Assembly (NCBI RefSeq): GCF_024679245.1
Contig: NC_090185.1
Location: 22,567,973-22,631,972, forward strand
Direction of reading: 5' to 3'
DNA: 64,000 nucleotides
From: Pseudorasbora parva
Taxonomy: Eukaryota > Chordata > Actinopteri > Cypriniformes > Gobionidae
Shown in pieces: positions 48,723-60,617 of the stretch (its first letter is position 1; each line of letters begins with the position of its first letter). The notes under the pieces were generated by a model, which saw only the letters and a program-made list of their open reading frames with translations, was not told where the DNA came from and ran no database searches. The position numbers were made by a program, and so were the translations under genes.

Positions 48723-49649
48723 TGTCAGTATTCCAGTGTGATCGGTTGCTCTTTTTGTGTGTTTACCTTTTGTGTTCCATGTGTGCACTCTCTGTCTCCT
48801 CCCTTTTCGTTATCCCTTATTGTTTTCCACAACTGTTGTGTGTTGTTTCCCTCTATTTAAGGTCCAGGTGTGCTGTGTTCTGTGCGCGTTTGTTGTGTTT
48901 CTCCTGGGTGTTTGCTGACATGTTGTGTGTGACTATTGTTGGTCTTTGATCGGGTTTTCTTGTTTTCCACTGTGTTTTTCCTCCAGGACTCGGTGGGAAT
49001 TTGTTAATACCTTTGGCTTATGCTCCCTCTTCAGTATTTTGTGAGTACACTGTGCAACGCTTTCTTGTGGATTATTTCCTTGTGGACTAGTCGGATTCTT
49101 CTACTGTCAAAGAGTCTCGTTTTTAGACTGGGGCTGACTACACCTTGAACTTGGTACTGTACACATCTGTGAACTATTGATGTTTTTCCTCTGCTCTTCG
49201 GTGTGTCTCGTTTTTATACAAGATCCGTTTGGGCGATTACGGTGCTCCTCACCGTTCTGGACTGTGCATCAACATCTGAGTTCCTGAGACCCGTTCTGGA
49301 TTATGCATCAACATCTGAGTTCCTGAGATTCGTTCTGACTGAGCATCAACATCTGAGTTCCTGAGATTCGTTCTGACTGAGCATCTACATCTGAGATTCG
49401 TTCTGACTGAGCATCTACATCTGAGATTCGTTCTGACTGAGCATCTACATCTGAGATTCGTTCTGACTGAGCATCTACATCTGAGATTCGTTCTGACTGA
49501 GCATCAACATCTGAGTTCCTGAGATCCGTTCTGGATTGAGCATCAACATCAGTTCCTGAGACCCGTTGTGGATTTTGACTCTCTCTTTCTCACTGTTTAT
49601 TTTAATAAACTTTTACTTGCATAAGATTCCCTCCATCTCTGTCCTCACA
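48723..49649 (+). mobile_element. Solo LTR, 927 bp, with 5-bp target duplication
   Basis: It starts TGTCAGTATTCC and ends CTGTCCTCACA, i.e. TG...CA ends, and is flanked by GATGT on both sides (48718-48722 and 49650-49654). AATAAA near 49603 fits an LTR polyadenylation signal. No internal retroelement sequence is present, so it is probably the product of LTR-LTR recombination. It contains a 30/38-bp tandem array. Confidence 0.9.
49256..49565 (+). repeat. 30/38-bp tandem array inside the solo LTR
   Basis: The basic unit GTTCTGACTGAGCATCTACA + TCTGAGATTC (30 bp) is repeated four times without gaps at about 49370-49500. Longer versions carry an extra TTCCTGAG, with CCGTTCTGGA.T variants at both ends. 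There are about nine units in all. Confidence 0.9.
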
Positions 49650-50214
49650 GATGTAAACAAATCAATTAAATAATACATTAAAATAATCAAACCCTACATT
49701 CATTCTACAACATACATTTACAAATACACTATGACCTACACATCAACTAAACATTATGTAAACATATTTGTTGTGAAAGAAGCCATTTTCTGACCAGATG
49801 TGAAAAAGTGTTAAAATTCATACATGTAATCAACTCTGTTGGCAGCTTATTCCACTGTCTGACGGCTACGTTAGAGAAAGCTGAGCCACCAAGTGCTGTT
49901 TTACATAGTGGTATCCTACACTCGCCCCGAACAGCCGACCGAGTGGCTTGAGATGTATTTTCTGAGCTCAATAAGATATACTTTTTTTAAGGGAGGAGCT
50001 GCAGTAAAATACCATTTATTATCTTAAACAATAAACAGAGATGTGAATATATGATTATATTATCAAAACTTAATAAGCTATATTTTTTGAGAATATGACA
50101 ATGATGAAATAACCTAGGTTTCTTATCCAGAACCTTCAGCGAACTTTTGTACAATGATTCCAGAGGCCTCAATGTTGTTTTACAGGTCTGTGACTATGCT
50201 ATTGGTATTGCTAA

Positions 50215-51090
50215 TGCTTGACTAGGCCATTAAAAGAGATACTTCCAGAGATCATAGATCTCTTCTTAATATCATTAATTCATCCTTGACATTAGGATAT
50301 GTACCAACAACTTTTTAGTTGGCTATTATTAAACCACTTATTAAAAAAAAACATAACTTGATCCTACAGAATTAGTCAATTACAGGCCAATTTTCATTAG
50401 CGTTAGTGGCGTTAGTTTTCATTGGTATGCTGACGATACTCAGCACGAAATTTACCAATTCACAAGATTAATGCATAGCTGATATAAAAAATTGGATTAA
50501 TAGTAATTTGCTGCGACTTAATTCAGAAAAAAATGAATTTTTAATTATTGGACAGAAAAACTTCACGAGTTGTAACCTACAATTCTGTCCAACACTTAAT
50601 GACTGCTCTGTCAAGCCCTTGTTGTCAGTGGAAACTCCAGTGGAACCTGGGTGTGCTCTTTGATACCAATCTTTAATTTGAAAGCCACGTTTCTGGCATC
50701 TGTAAAACTGCATTCTACCATCTTGAAAATATACCTAAATTACGGTACGTACATGCTTTCAAAGCAAAAAATGCTGAACAGTTCGTTCATGCGTTCATGA
50801 GTTCAAGGCTAGATTATTTTAATGCTCTACAAGGTAGTGATGTTACGTCTGACACCAATGCTTCGAGTAATGAACCATTTTCGACACAATTGTATCAGAA
50901 AGCAATAATGCTTCAAAACGCTTCATTTGGCCATCACTACTACTAGGTGGCTGCCTTGCTCGCTTAATAAATAAAACGCAGCAGCTCAAGTTCTTACTAG
51001 AACCAGGAAGTAGGATCATATTAACCCAGTTCTGTCAACACTGCATTGGCTCCCTATTAAACATTGCATATACATTTTAAAATCTTTCTT
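50215..51090 (+). pseudogene. L2-type LINE reverse transcriptase (plus strand), decayed
   Basis: Readable pieces are PLKEILPEIID, AIIKPLIKK, an ELVNYRPI-like stretch, WYADDTQ (catalytic), LRLNSEKNEFLIIGQKN, SRLDYFNAL-like and a final LPIKH-type segment (ACTGCATTGGCTCCCTATTA). Many stops and frame changes occur. It continues the LINE begun at 48150-48594. A small inverted-repeat element sits inside at 50834-50940. Confidence 0.78.
50834..50940. mobile_element. 107-bp MITE inside the LINE
   Basis: The ends GTAGTGATG...CATCACTAC are perfect inverted repeats. The interior has CAATGCTTCGAGTAATGAAC and AATGCTTCAAAACGCTTC. The LINE reading (ATGCTCTAC...GGTGGCTGCC) continues across it. The target duplication is unclear. 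Confidence 0.7.
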
Positions 51091-51099
51091 ATTGCTTAT

Positions 51100-52510
51100 G
51101 TGGCGAGGCGGTGAAGGGCAAGAGTGATACTATGCACAACTAGAACAAAATAGAGCAGACTACACCACCCCGTTTCTATGAACGGGGGAATTTATACTCA
51201 AAATCATACTCAACGCACACAGGTTCGTTACCGCTGAATACAGGAGACGTGTACGTGTAACTCGTACCAAGGCTACTTCCTTATAATAAGAGATTTACAC
51301 TTTGAAATAAATATTCTGTCATCAATGACAGTAGCTCATTGGAAAAGGATGGACATTGCCCTTCATTTTCTAATAAATGCTGCTGCCTTCCAGCTGCAAT
51401 CACCAACAAAACTTTGTTTTATGTATTTTTTTCTATATCATCATAAATATCGGTATCGCAAATATTCTTGATATATGGTATTTATCACAGGTTTACAGTA
51501 TATTCTAAGTTTGCTTTTCACTGTTTTATTCATTTCGAAGAATACTGAATCTGTTTTTGTGCAAGTGAGATGAGTAATTGCATGTTCATGTTAGTCTGGA
51601 ACTACAATCATTGTATTCACACAGCGCACACAACGCCTCTGCACTCACTATTTCTGTCAGCATGGGGATAGAAGAAGCATCTGTCAATACATTGGAAAAT
51701 GGAGTAACTTGCAATCATTATTTGCAAAAGTAACTCAAGTTAAGTGCGTTGTTAATTTAAAAGTAAGGAGTTAATTTACTACTCACATGAAAAAATTAAT
51801 GTGAATATGTAACTTGCATTACTTGTAATTTGTTACCTCCAACCCTGATAAGAACAAATCGTGGGAAAATGCCTTCAGTGAGAACTGTTTCTTGCTAATA
51901 AGATCTGCTACCTCATTTTAACATGATAGTACATTCTGATAACATGACGTTTCCTCTTGACATCATGTGCAACCCATATCTTGAGTTTGTAGTCTGATAT
52001 TGATTTTCTCGCTGAACTGTTGTTTATAATACAATTAAGGTATGTTAATTCTATTCAGTTCATTTAACGTCATGCTTGCCTTGATCACAAGTGAGAGTAT
52101 TTCATATGCAAATTTAACAGCAAATTGCTCCTTTAAACAGTTTTTCCTCTTGACAGAGACTTTTGAGCTCAGCTGCGGTGTTAGCCACATAACTGATTGC
52201 TCAACCACATCCACCCTTGCCCCCAGTCCACTGTGAACATTTTCACTGCAAACATTTTTCTTTTAATATTATTAAAATGGGTTGTCAATTTATTGGAAAT
52301 CATTTTTTTTTTTTTTATGTATTGTTGTAGTTGCATGCACTATAATACAATTCACAATTTTCCATCTACATTTTCTGTAAGAATTTTAGTCTTAAAATGA
52401 GTAAAAGATTTCACTTGGTCATTTCTACACCTCACTTATCTTGTTGTAGATCGTTAGATATGACATTGTGATGTCCTGGAAGCTGGTCTGATTAATAGTT
52501 GACATAAGCT
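51100..52510. other. Non-coding stretch upstream of gene B
   Basis: It includes a stretch near 51700-51850 with AAGTTACT/AGTAACT-type words like other short repeats here. No exon or complete element was recognised. Confidence 0.4.
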
Positions 52511-52514
52511 CTAT

Positions 52515-52573
52515 GTCTCCACCCACCCTTATATTTATAGTGTTTTTAGAGCTCACTGATCATCTTCTTCATC
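52515..52573 (+). promoter_or_regulatory. Proximal promoter and 5' UTR of protease gene B
   Basis: GTCTCCACCCA (52515-52525), TATA-like ATATTTATAG (52531-52540), then AGAGCTCACTGATCATCTTC, match the block before genes A and C. The spacing of TATA to start codon is short, implying a short 5' UTR. Confidence 0.68.
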
Positions 52574-54061
52574 ATGACCATCATCATAATCTGTCTTCTC
52601 CTGCTGGCCTCTCTCATGCCACATCTGGCCTTCACTGGTGAGACTGACTGACTAAACTGCATATTTGATTAATCTAGTCAATAATATATCTAACCCAATC
52701 TCTCTCTCAGCTCGTGTGAATGTGGGTATAGTGAACGGCACAGAAACCAAACCCCACTCCAGACCATACATGGTTTCTGTTCAGAAGAACTGGTTCCATA
52801 TCTGCGGTGGATTTCTCATTTCTGAAGAGTTTGTCTTAACTGCATCACATTGTCAAATGAAGTACAGTGTGTTGTTTCAGAATGTCCATAATGATATTTG
52901 ACATACTAGACTCTAAACTGTAAATGTTATTGATAAAATCTATTTTTTTTAACAGTTCAGAGACTTTGACAGTTGTGGTTGGTGCACATGACCTAAAAAA
53001 TAAGACTGAGGGTTCAGTTCACATCGGAGTGAAGTCCTACCACAAGCATCCAGACTGTAATGTGGAACCGGTTATGAATGACATTATGCTTTTAAGGGTA
53101 ACGATCTGTACTCATTTCAGTTCATAACTATCTTTTTAAACAAGATATTTACACAACATTTATCTTTAAATTAAATATGGGATGTATTACTTGTGAGCAA
53201 GAGAAAGTACAGTTGGCGAAATAAACTGGCCAAGTACATTTTAAAACAGCAGCAAATTATTTTATAATATTACAACTGTATCTTAAAACTTCAGCTAAGG
53301 AAAAAATAGCCCACTACAACAAACAAAACTATTTACAACGAAACTTAAACAAAGTTACAGTATAAAATGTAAATGCTTTTATTAAGATGCTGTTACATTT
53401 ATAGTACAGTTGCTATCTGAAAGTACAATACTTGATTAGAAAATAAAACAAATCTCAAATGAAGGGGAAAGACATAAGATGGGTTGCATCTTTTCTGATA
53501 AAGTGAAATAAAATAGATTTATTTTCAAATTTTTATTCTTTCTTTATGATTTTTAAACAGCTGGATAAAAAAGTCACACAAAACAAGAAAGTCAACTGGA
53601 TATCTATACCAATGAAAGAAGAGGACGTTGAAGTGGATTCTGTGTGCAGTGTTGCAGGCTGGGGAAGACTGGATACTAATGGCTACCAAAGCAATCGTCT
53701 CATGGAGACGTGTGTGAAGATCATGAATAACACAAAATGTGAAAATAAATGGGGACACGGCAACTATTCAGCTTCACAGATGATGTGTACATATGGCGAT
53801 GGAGGAAGTTGCAGCGTAAGTTCAAGATCATCTGTCATTTAATCCACACACTGACTGATATGAAGCCCAAAGTGGTTCACTTTGTGTTTGCATTGTTAAC
53901 AGGGGGATTCAGGAGGTCCTTTGGTTTGCGGAGACACTGCTGTTGGTGTCACATCCTTCGGAGACCCCGATCGCTGTAATTCGCCTAAACTACCTGAAGT
54001 ATATATGAAGGTTTCAGCATATCTTCCATGGATAAAGAGCATTATTGGAAATGTTAATTGA
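52574..54061 (+). CDS. Granzyme/mast-cell-type serine protease, gene B (S1 family, complete)
   Basis: Five GT-AG exons: 52574-52637, 52711-52861, 52956-53097, 53561-53815 and 53903-54061; 256 residues, with the same exon phases as gene A. A hydrophobic signal peptide ([17 protein letters not shown]) and short propeptide precede [17 protein letters not shown] (Ile28). The triad is His68 in TASHC (the usual Ala before His is Ser), Asp114 in NDIMLL and Ser207 in GDSGGP. S1 pocket positions by motif are Gly189, Ser190 and Glu226 (LPEVY), and Cys191-Cys220 is kept. It differs from gene A by several residues more in exons 3 and 4 and carries extra N-glycosylation sequons (NKT, NNT, NYS). Nearest relatives are genes A and C here. 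Role inferred: a secretory-granule protease of leukocytes. Orthology to a named mammalian granzyme is not claimed. Confidence 0.93.
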
Positions 54062-54144
54062 CTTTTAGCATATCTTCAAGTGATACATGAGTTTATTTGA
54101 GATGTTTATTGACATTTACTTTTTTTTTTTCTGAATGCTTTTTT

Positions 54145-54150
54145 AATAAA
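54145..54150 (+). promoter_or_regulatory. Polyadenylation signal of gene B
   Basis: AATAAA 84 bp after the stop codon of gene B. Confidence 0.7.
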
Positions 54151-54159
54151 TGCATCTTA

Positions 54160-55095
54160 AATCAATCAGTGAGTCAAGTGGCTGTTTTTTGAATCTAGCC
54201 ATTGGTAACTAAATCACATTCCTGTGGACCCCCAAGTGCATGTTTTTTATGGCTCCCTTATCTAACACACCCGATTCAACTTATCAGTCCACCAATTCAC
54301 CTACTTATAGTACGTCTTAAAAGTATGTACTCTTTTTGTGAAGATAAAGTACACAATTTTAAGTGTGCAGCCCCATACAGAAATATAATATATGTACATA
54401 TATGTCCCTATATCCGAGTAGTGATGTCATATATGTTTCATATAAGGCAATACATTATTAGCGCATATATACATTCTCACGATATATGAAGATATAGGTT
54501 TATACCATGTATGAAATACCCATAGAATAATTATTATATATACATATATTAAAATTATTTATATGATGATTTTTTATATGGTACTGTATGTTAATGCCAT
54601 ATATGTAAACAATGTATGTCGAATTTATATATGTAAGTTTATTTAAACATAATATATGCAAACATTCAGTATGCTTGTATAGGATTTTATATGGATTTAT
54701 ATAGTGGTGTTTGAATCCTGGCATTTCATAATTTGGTTTTGGTTCAGGCTTCGGACATTAAAAGCTCCATGTGTTTTTCTCCCCGTTGTAAGTGTACAGT
54801 TTGAGCATTCGCTTGGTCTTGTGTGAGCATCTAGTTTTGCTTGGGCAGTAACCACTCTTTTGTCTATGTGTTTAGGATTGTTTGTTTAGCATGCGGCTTG
54901 CGCTCATCATTAGCCATGGCGTGTACTTTCATGTTTTGTTCTGTGTAGCATGTATCGGTTACTCTGGTACATTGGTGACATTTTTCATCCTGTCCTCTAG
55001 AGGGCAACAAATCGAGGAAGTGGTTTTAAGGTTACGAGTAGAATAGAGGAGAGGCATGGCAATGGAGAATGGGTGAAAATGCCTGGAATCACACC
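54160..55095. other. Non-coding stretch downstream of gene B
   Basis: A TATATG/CATATA-rich part (54380-54700) and unrecognised sequence; no gene. Confidence 0.4.
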
Positions 55096-55319
55096 GGCCC
55101 TCATTTATCAATCTTGCGTAGAAACGGGCGTATATGTTGGCGTAAGATTATGCTTACACTCCTCTCACCGCCTGATTTATGAAGCTGTGCGTACCTCTGC
55201 AATTCAGGTGTACGCAATACTTGCCCTTAATAAATGTGGCGGCTGAAAACGTTCATCATTAGAATAACACGCCCCTATATATTCAAGTCTCCGCCTCCCC
55301 CACGCCCTCATTTTACGCC

Positions 55320-55600
55320 ATGGACAAACAGAAGACGGCAAAGAAGCGAAACTTCTCCGACGTGGAGATCGGGCGCGCTCAATCATCTCACTAGTCCACT
55401 AGTCAGGGCACTGGACATAAGTCAATGGGCTGACTCCCTGATCAGTGCCCTGACTACTGAACTAGTGAGATGATTGAGCCGCGCCCATCGAGACCATCAC
55501 CAGGGAAGTGAAAAAAAAAACGAAATTGTTTTATTTGGGAGTTTAAAGAGTGGGATTAAAGGCACCTACAAAAACAAAATATGGACCCAAATTACGAGTA
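55320..55600 (+). pseudogene. Myb-like (SANT/MADF) ORF remnant of the Harbinger element
   Basis: From the ATG at 55320 the frame reads MDKQKTAKKRNFSDVEI. It is then interrupted by a 116-bp palindromic insert (55371-55486) and resumes with an E-T-I-T-R-E-V segment. RNF(S/T)DVE near the start is typical of the Myb-like partner protein of fish Harbinger elements, which helps the transposase reach DNA and the nucleus. The rest decays quickly after a poly(A) tract near 55511. Confidence 0.6.
55371..55486. mobile_element. 116-bp nearly perfect palindromic MITE with ATC(G) target duplication
   Basis: The ends GGGCGCG...CGCGCCC are inverted repeats; then CTCAATCATCTCACTAGT pairs with ACTAGTGAGATGATTGAG, and GTCAGGGCACTG pairs with CAGTGCCCTGAC. 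ATC (or ATCG, depending on where the end is set) occurs on both outer sides. Taking the insert out restores the Myb-like reading frame. Confidence 0.88.
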
Positions 55601-56352
55601 CTCTTAATAGTGTGGAGGTTGAGAAGTGCACTCCAGCAGTTTAAATAGCTGTTTGGATGAAATTACCATCACAATGCATTATTTTACAGCACGTTTTGAA
55701 ACAATTAGCATTTAATTTCATATCACGGCATGTATTGGGGTGCACGACAGTGATGATGATGTGATGTGGAGTACTACCATTCATTCACATTAATAATTAC
55801 ATGACAATTTGTAAGATTCTTATTCTTATTATTATTATGATTATTATTCTTAATGACGCTTGTTATTCAGAAGAAGAATGTCGTTTTTATTGATTTTATT
55901 ATTATTTAAAAGAAGGTCATTTTTATTATTTTGTCAGTCTGAATTATTTTAGTGCAGTCCGTGCGCAGCTGCCGGGCCAGGCGGGCCTGAAAAGTCAGAT
56001 AAAGCGCACAGGCTCGCGACTGGAGGAATACATATGCCTACAAATCAAACGCTTTGGTAAAGTCACACAAATTAAACATTGACGTTCATGTTACACAAAA
56101 ATAAACACTGAATTTTGTTGTTGTGGCTTTTAACAGTCGGTCATATAGCATCTTGTCAGTGCGTTTTGTGGTGTTAGGAATTGTTTTTCTGCGCATTTTC
56201 CCACTAACTCAAACGTGCGTACACCACCTCCTGAGCTGGCGTAGGATTTGAGCGTGCCGTACGCCAACGTCCATATTGATAAATCTCAAAGTCACCGTGG
56301 GTTTGGGTGTACGCTGGAAATTTGGTGTACGCACTTTTGATAAATGAGGGCC

Positions 56353-57599
56353 ATTGTGTTTGAGAGTTAAGTGAATTGTACATTCTAATGCTTTACAATC
56401 TTGTTCAAATGCACATTTTTATGTACCCATAAAAATGTAAAAATGTACCCATAAAAATGTTAATTCATAGTGTTTGGAAGTTTGCAGAAAAGCTCGCAGA
56501 GGACTCTGTGATGGGGCTTGAGTGCACTGATACCTTCTTACCTGTGTTGGATTGTGGCAGTGCCTAATCTAGGATTCAGGATTGTATATTTTCATTGCCT
56601 GCTGGGACTGGGTCTTCTACAACAATCATATAAGAGACTTGCATTGCAGACTGTATATCCTTTTCCCTCTACGGCATTTTGAATAGTTTGGTACTGTTTT
56701 TTTGTTTGTGTATCACTAGTGTTTTGGGTTTGGAATTGATTTACTGTTTATTTGTTTACTTATAGTGTTGAGCTTTGATATTCACAATGCTGTCTTGGAT
56801 TTCTGTCCATGTGCTAATTGTTACTGTTATCTCATTCAGTGGTTAAATAGATTTATTTTCACTCCCTCATTGAGAATCTTACAGTTAGTTTGAACACAAA
56901 CTATTGGCAAAAGTGAATTCCCATTTTTTTAGGCTTTCTTATTGTATAAAAAAACTAAGGCAAGCCAGTTACAAGCACGAAGGTTTGTTTGTTTCGATCA
57001 TTTATTTTTGAAGTCTAATAAAAAGCCCATTAACCTCTGCACCCTTGAGTCCTTCAGAAATGTAGCCACATGTTGATTTGATGGGTCTTTAATGCAGGGA
57101 CTCTCCTCATGTGTTTGTAGTTTAAATATAATGACACATTTAAAAGTTAAAGGCCAAAAGTGTCATTCCAAAAGTTCACAATGCTGCTGAAGGTGAAATA
57201 TAATGTGGAAAGCACTGAATAAATATATTTTCGTCAGGTTAATACTGATAATTGATCAGTCAAACCTTTATCAAAACCTCCCAACTTAACTGTTTGACTC
57301 ACACATCCGTCATGTTTGTAGTTTGTTACCACTTTTTATCCACGTTTGTTTGTTCTAATCGAATCCTCATCCAACTCTCCTTGGTTTGTGGGCAATATCA
57401 TCAGTTGAGTGTGTGCATCGATCCACACTTCGAATTCTGGAAATAGTAGACCATCTGGGTATCTTTGGAATACTCTTTTCAGCATACTACAATTTGGGAC
57501 ATAGTTCTATTTTGAATACTATTTAGTATGGATAGTATGCAAATTGCGACACAGTGATACAAAATGTGCAGTGGTGAGGGGTTTGAGGACAAATCTGAG
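56353..57599. other. Non-coding stretch, nothing recognised
   Basis: No exon or paired transposon ends seen. Confidence 0.4.
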
Positions 57600-57890
57600 A
57601 ACCACTGATCCTGGAGATAGTGTATTTTCTGTAGGCAAGATGTTCTGCCCACAAAGTTATATCACGCTGATTCAGGAGATTTTGATATATATTTCCCGCC
57701 CACAAAACAGACATGTCAGCTAAATTTAAGCAAAAAACACTTACTACTGATAAAGACTTTCACGATGACCTGATAAAAGGAAAAAAAAAAGCATTAAACA
57801 TTTGATTTGAATATGCTAGAAGGACTTTTAGCACACAAAAACATATTGTAGCATGTAGCAATAACAGGACTTATTACAGTGGAAATAAAA
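57600..57890 (+). repeat. About 270-bp direct repeat, copy 1
   Basis: AGATGTTCTGCCCACAA, CTGATTCAGGAGATTTT, TTTCCCGCCCACAA, ACTGATAAAGACTTTCA, GAATATGCTAGAAGGA and GCATGTAGCA recur in the same order at 60838-61110. Divergence is considerable, so the duplication is old. Confidence 0.82.
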
Positions 57891-58049
57891 TACTGCAATT
57901 CCCTAAACTTGTTACACAACATGGTATTCAAGCACTTGAGCTTAGTGGATTACATGTAAAGTTTGTTTTTAGGGATTTACTGTAAAATAAGGTAACCCAA
58001 ACTATGTTAGCTTATATAAATACACATTATGGACCATAAGAGCTCTACA

Positions 58050-58310
58050 TAACACCTATCTGGGTCCCGTCATCAACCCATATGGGTGCACCCATGTAGA
58101 AAACAAATGGGTGCTACCTGGGTTACCCATATGGGCCTGGTATGAGCCAATCAAGAGACCCATTATTAATCCATCTGGGCTAATCCATGTGGGGCCTCCA
58201 TAGAAACTGAGAATTTTTTTTTTTAGCTGGATCCCAGTTGGGTAGCCCAGGTGGGCCCCAGATATCAGCCCATGTGCAACCCCTTTCGGACCTGTTGGCT
58301 GGGAAAGAAC
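58050..58310. repeat. Array of degenerate CCCATATGGG-type motifs
   Basis: About ten variants of ACCCATATGGG/ACCCAGGTGGGCC/TCCATCTGGGC follow each other, mostly palindromic in themselves. No ORF of note; the 104-codon reverse frame is a by-product. Confidence 0.6.
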
Positions 58311-59033
58311 CATAACAAAATAATTAACGAAACAGGTGAAGGACATGATTACCAATAAACACACACACAACGGGGAAAACTAGGCCCACATCCACACAAA
58401 GCCAGAGCTTTCCCTATTCAAATATTTTTTTCCCCTCATCTCAAGAAATACCGGCGTACACATGAATCCACTGAACTTAACTCAAAACGATGTAGTATAA
58501 GTGCCAAACCAGTATGTGATGCTGTAATTCTGCCAGAGATACACTAAAAATGGACAACACTTGGAGCATGTGCAAGACGTGGTGTGATGACATCACTGTT
58601 TCACAAAATATACATATTGTATGCACACATGAAAACGCAAGGGGTGTCGTTTTCAGATTTATCCACTCTGGGACCCGGTTTCATAAAGTACCGGTTTCAG
58701 GCTCCCAGATAAAAGATGCCAGATCTGTGTGGACGAAACACCGATACAATACAAAACTGTAACAAAACTCTTCTTCTTCACATGCATTGATGGTATGACT
58801 TTGGTTGGCTTTGGGTTGACCCTAAATTCAAGAGAATGAGGAACATGTGTTTGTTGGCTTCAACCAGGTTTTTACATCATACATATAGTGGACACTTCCA
58901 ACAAGACTAGAACCTTTTTACCTACAGTATATTTGCTTCCAAAACTACCCCTGGTGAGGGACACGTTTTTGTTTATTAATGGTCTCTACTGTATATGTTC
59001 AATAATAATTGGGATTTCCTATATTACAATATA
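58311..59033. other. Non-coding stretch, nothing recognised
   Basis: No exon, RNA gene or element ends seen before the next Tc1 copy. Confidence 0.4.
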
Positions 59034-60617
59034 CAGGTCCTTCTCCAAAAATTTGCATATTGTGATGAAGTTCATTATTTTCCATAATGTAATGATAAAA
59101 ATTAAACTTTCATATATTTTAGACTCATTGCACACCAATGTATATTTTCAAATGTCACCAATTAAATATTTCAGGTCTTTTATTGTTTTAATACTGATGA
59201 TTTTAGCATACAGCTCATGAAAACCCCAAAATCTAAAAAAATTAGCATATTATGAAAAGGTTCTCTAAACGAGCTATTAACCTAATCATCTGAATCAAAT
59301 AATTAACTCTAAACACCTGCAAAAGATTCCTGAGGCTTTTAAAATCTCCCAGCCTGGTTCATTACTCAAAACCGCAATCATGAGTAAGACTGCCGACCTG
59401 ACTGCTGTCCAGAAGACCATCATTGACACCCTCAAGCAAGAGGGTAAGACACAGAAATAAATTTCTGAATGAATAGGCTGTTCCCAGAGTGCTGTATCAA
59501 GGCACCTCAGTGGGAAGTCTGTGGGAAGGAAAAAGCGTGGCAAAAAAAAAAAAACGCTGCACAACGAGAAGAGGTGACCGGACCCTGAGGAAGATTGTGG
59601 AGAAGGACCGAATTCAGACCTTGAGGGACCTGCGGAAGCAGTGGACTGAGTCTGGAGTAGAAACATCCAGAGTCATCGTGCACAGGCGTGTGCAGGAAAT
59701 GGGCTACAGGTGCCACATTCCCCAGGTCAAGCCCCTTTTGGGCTACAGAGAAGCAGCACTGGACGGTTGCTCAGTGGTCCAAAGTACTTTTATCGGATGA
59801 AAGCAAATTTTGCATGTCATTCGGAAATCAAGGTGCCAGAGTCTGGAGGAAGACTGGGGAGAAGGAAATGCCAAAATGCCTGAAGTCCAGTGTCAAGTAC
59901 CCACAGTCAGTGATGGTCTGGGGTGCCATGTCAGCTGCTGGTGTTGGTCCACTGTGTTTTATCAAGGGCAGGGTCAATGTAGCTAGCTATCAGGAGAATT
60001 TGGAGCACTTCATGCTTCCACCTGCTGAAAACCTTTATGGAGACGAAGATTTCGTTTTTCAGCACGAACTGGCACCTGCTCACAGTGCCAAAACCACTGG
60101 TCAATGGTTTACTGACCATGGTATTACTGTGCTCAATTGGCCTGCCAACTCTCCTGATCTGAACCCCATAGAGAATCTGTGGGATATTGTAAACGTTGAG
60201 AACGCAAGACCCAACACTCTGGATGAGCTTAAGGCCGCTATCAAAGCATCCTGGGCCTCCATAACACCTCAGCAGTGCCACAGGCTGATCGCCTCCATGC
60301 CACGCCGCATTGAAGCAGTCATTTCTGCAAAAGGATTCCCGACAAGTATTGAGTACATAACTGAACATCATTATTTGAAGGTTGACTTTTTTTGTATTAA
60401 AAACACTTTTCTTTTATTGGTCGGATGAAATATGCTAATTTTTTGGGGTTTTCATGAGCTGTATGCCAAAATCATCAGTATTAAAACAATAAAAGACCTG
60501 AAATATTTCAGTTGGTGTTTAATAAATCTAAAATATATGAAAGTTTAATTTTTATCATTACATTATGAAAAATAATTAACTTTATCACAATATGCTAATT
60601 TTTTTGAGAAGGACCAG
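59034..60617 (+). mobile_element. Tc1/mariner element, copy 3
   Basis: Flanked by TA on both sides (59032-59033 and 60618-60619). It starts CAGGTCCTTCTCC, ends GAGAAGGACCAG, and has terminal inverted repeats of about 200 bp. The copy lies between the two copies of the 270-bp repeat (57600 and 60838). Confidence 0.95.
59380..60362 (+). pseudogene. Tc1 transposase pseudogene (copy 3)
   Basis: The original start (59380) now gives MSKTADLTAVQKTII, but a stop follows in CAGAAATAA (about 59458), then another in GAATGAATAG. A run of 12 A (59540-59553) lies in the hinge. The frame slips at about 59741-59755 as in copies 1 and 2. The catalytic half keeps LLSDESKF (first Asp) and NSPDLNPIENLW (Glu) but has FQHELAPAHSAK (Glu for the second Asp). 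The KRKLRDA motif is altered to NVENA. It is clearly non-functional. Confidence 0.93.

Larger units (their letters stand above)
48595..50180 (-). mobile_element. Second LINE (minus strand) inserted into the plus-strand LINE
   Basis: On the reverse strand the 3' end of another non-LTR element is readable: MRPLESLYKSSLKVLDKKPR and LCLLFKIINGILLQLLP (50172-49987), then CRIPLCKTALGGSAFSNVAV, RQWNKLPTELITCMNF and LVRKWLLSQQICLHNV before a stop at 49747, with a frame change between. The 3' UTR contains CCTGTCCAGGGACTGCAGGTG-type sequence, GTCCCTGTTTAAATAAAC and an ACATACATACATTCAT tail at 48595. A 927-bp solo LTR interrupts the 3' UTR. Confidence 0.82.
55096..56352 (+). mobile_element. Harbinger-like element with a Myb-like ORF remnant
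   Basis: GGCCCTCATTTATCAA at the left is mirrored by TTGATAAATGAGGGCC at the right. The subterminal regions are rich in GCGTA/TACGC words (TGCGTAGAAACGGGCGTATA; GTACGCACTTTTGATAAATG). Such ends are typical of fish Harbinger families, which carry a separate Myb/SANT-like gene besides the transposase. Only a remnant of that small gene is visible and no DDE transposase is present. The target duplication was not resolved. Confidence 0.72.

Noticed and set aside
52861..53097. Read-through ORFs in gene B introns (for example ending NDI at 52901)
   Set aside because: Exon 2 ends at a consensus GT with the same phase as genes A and C; the extra residues are intronic.
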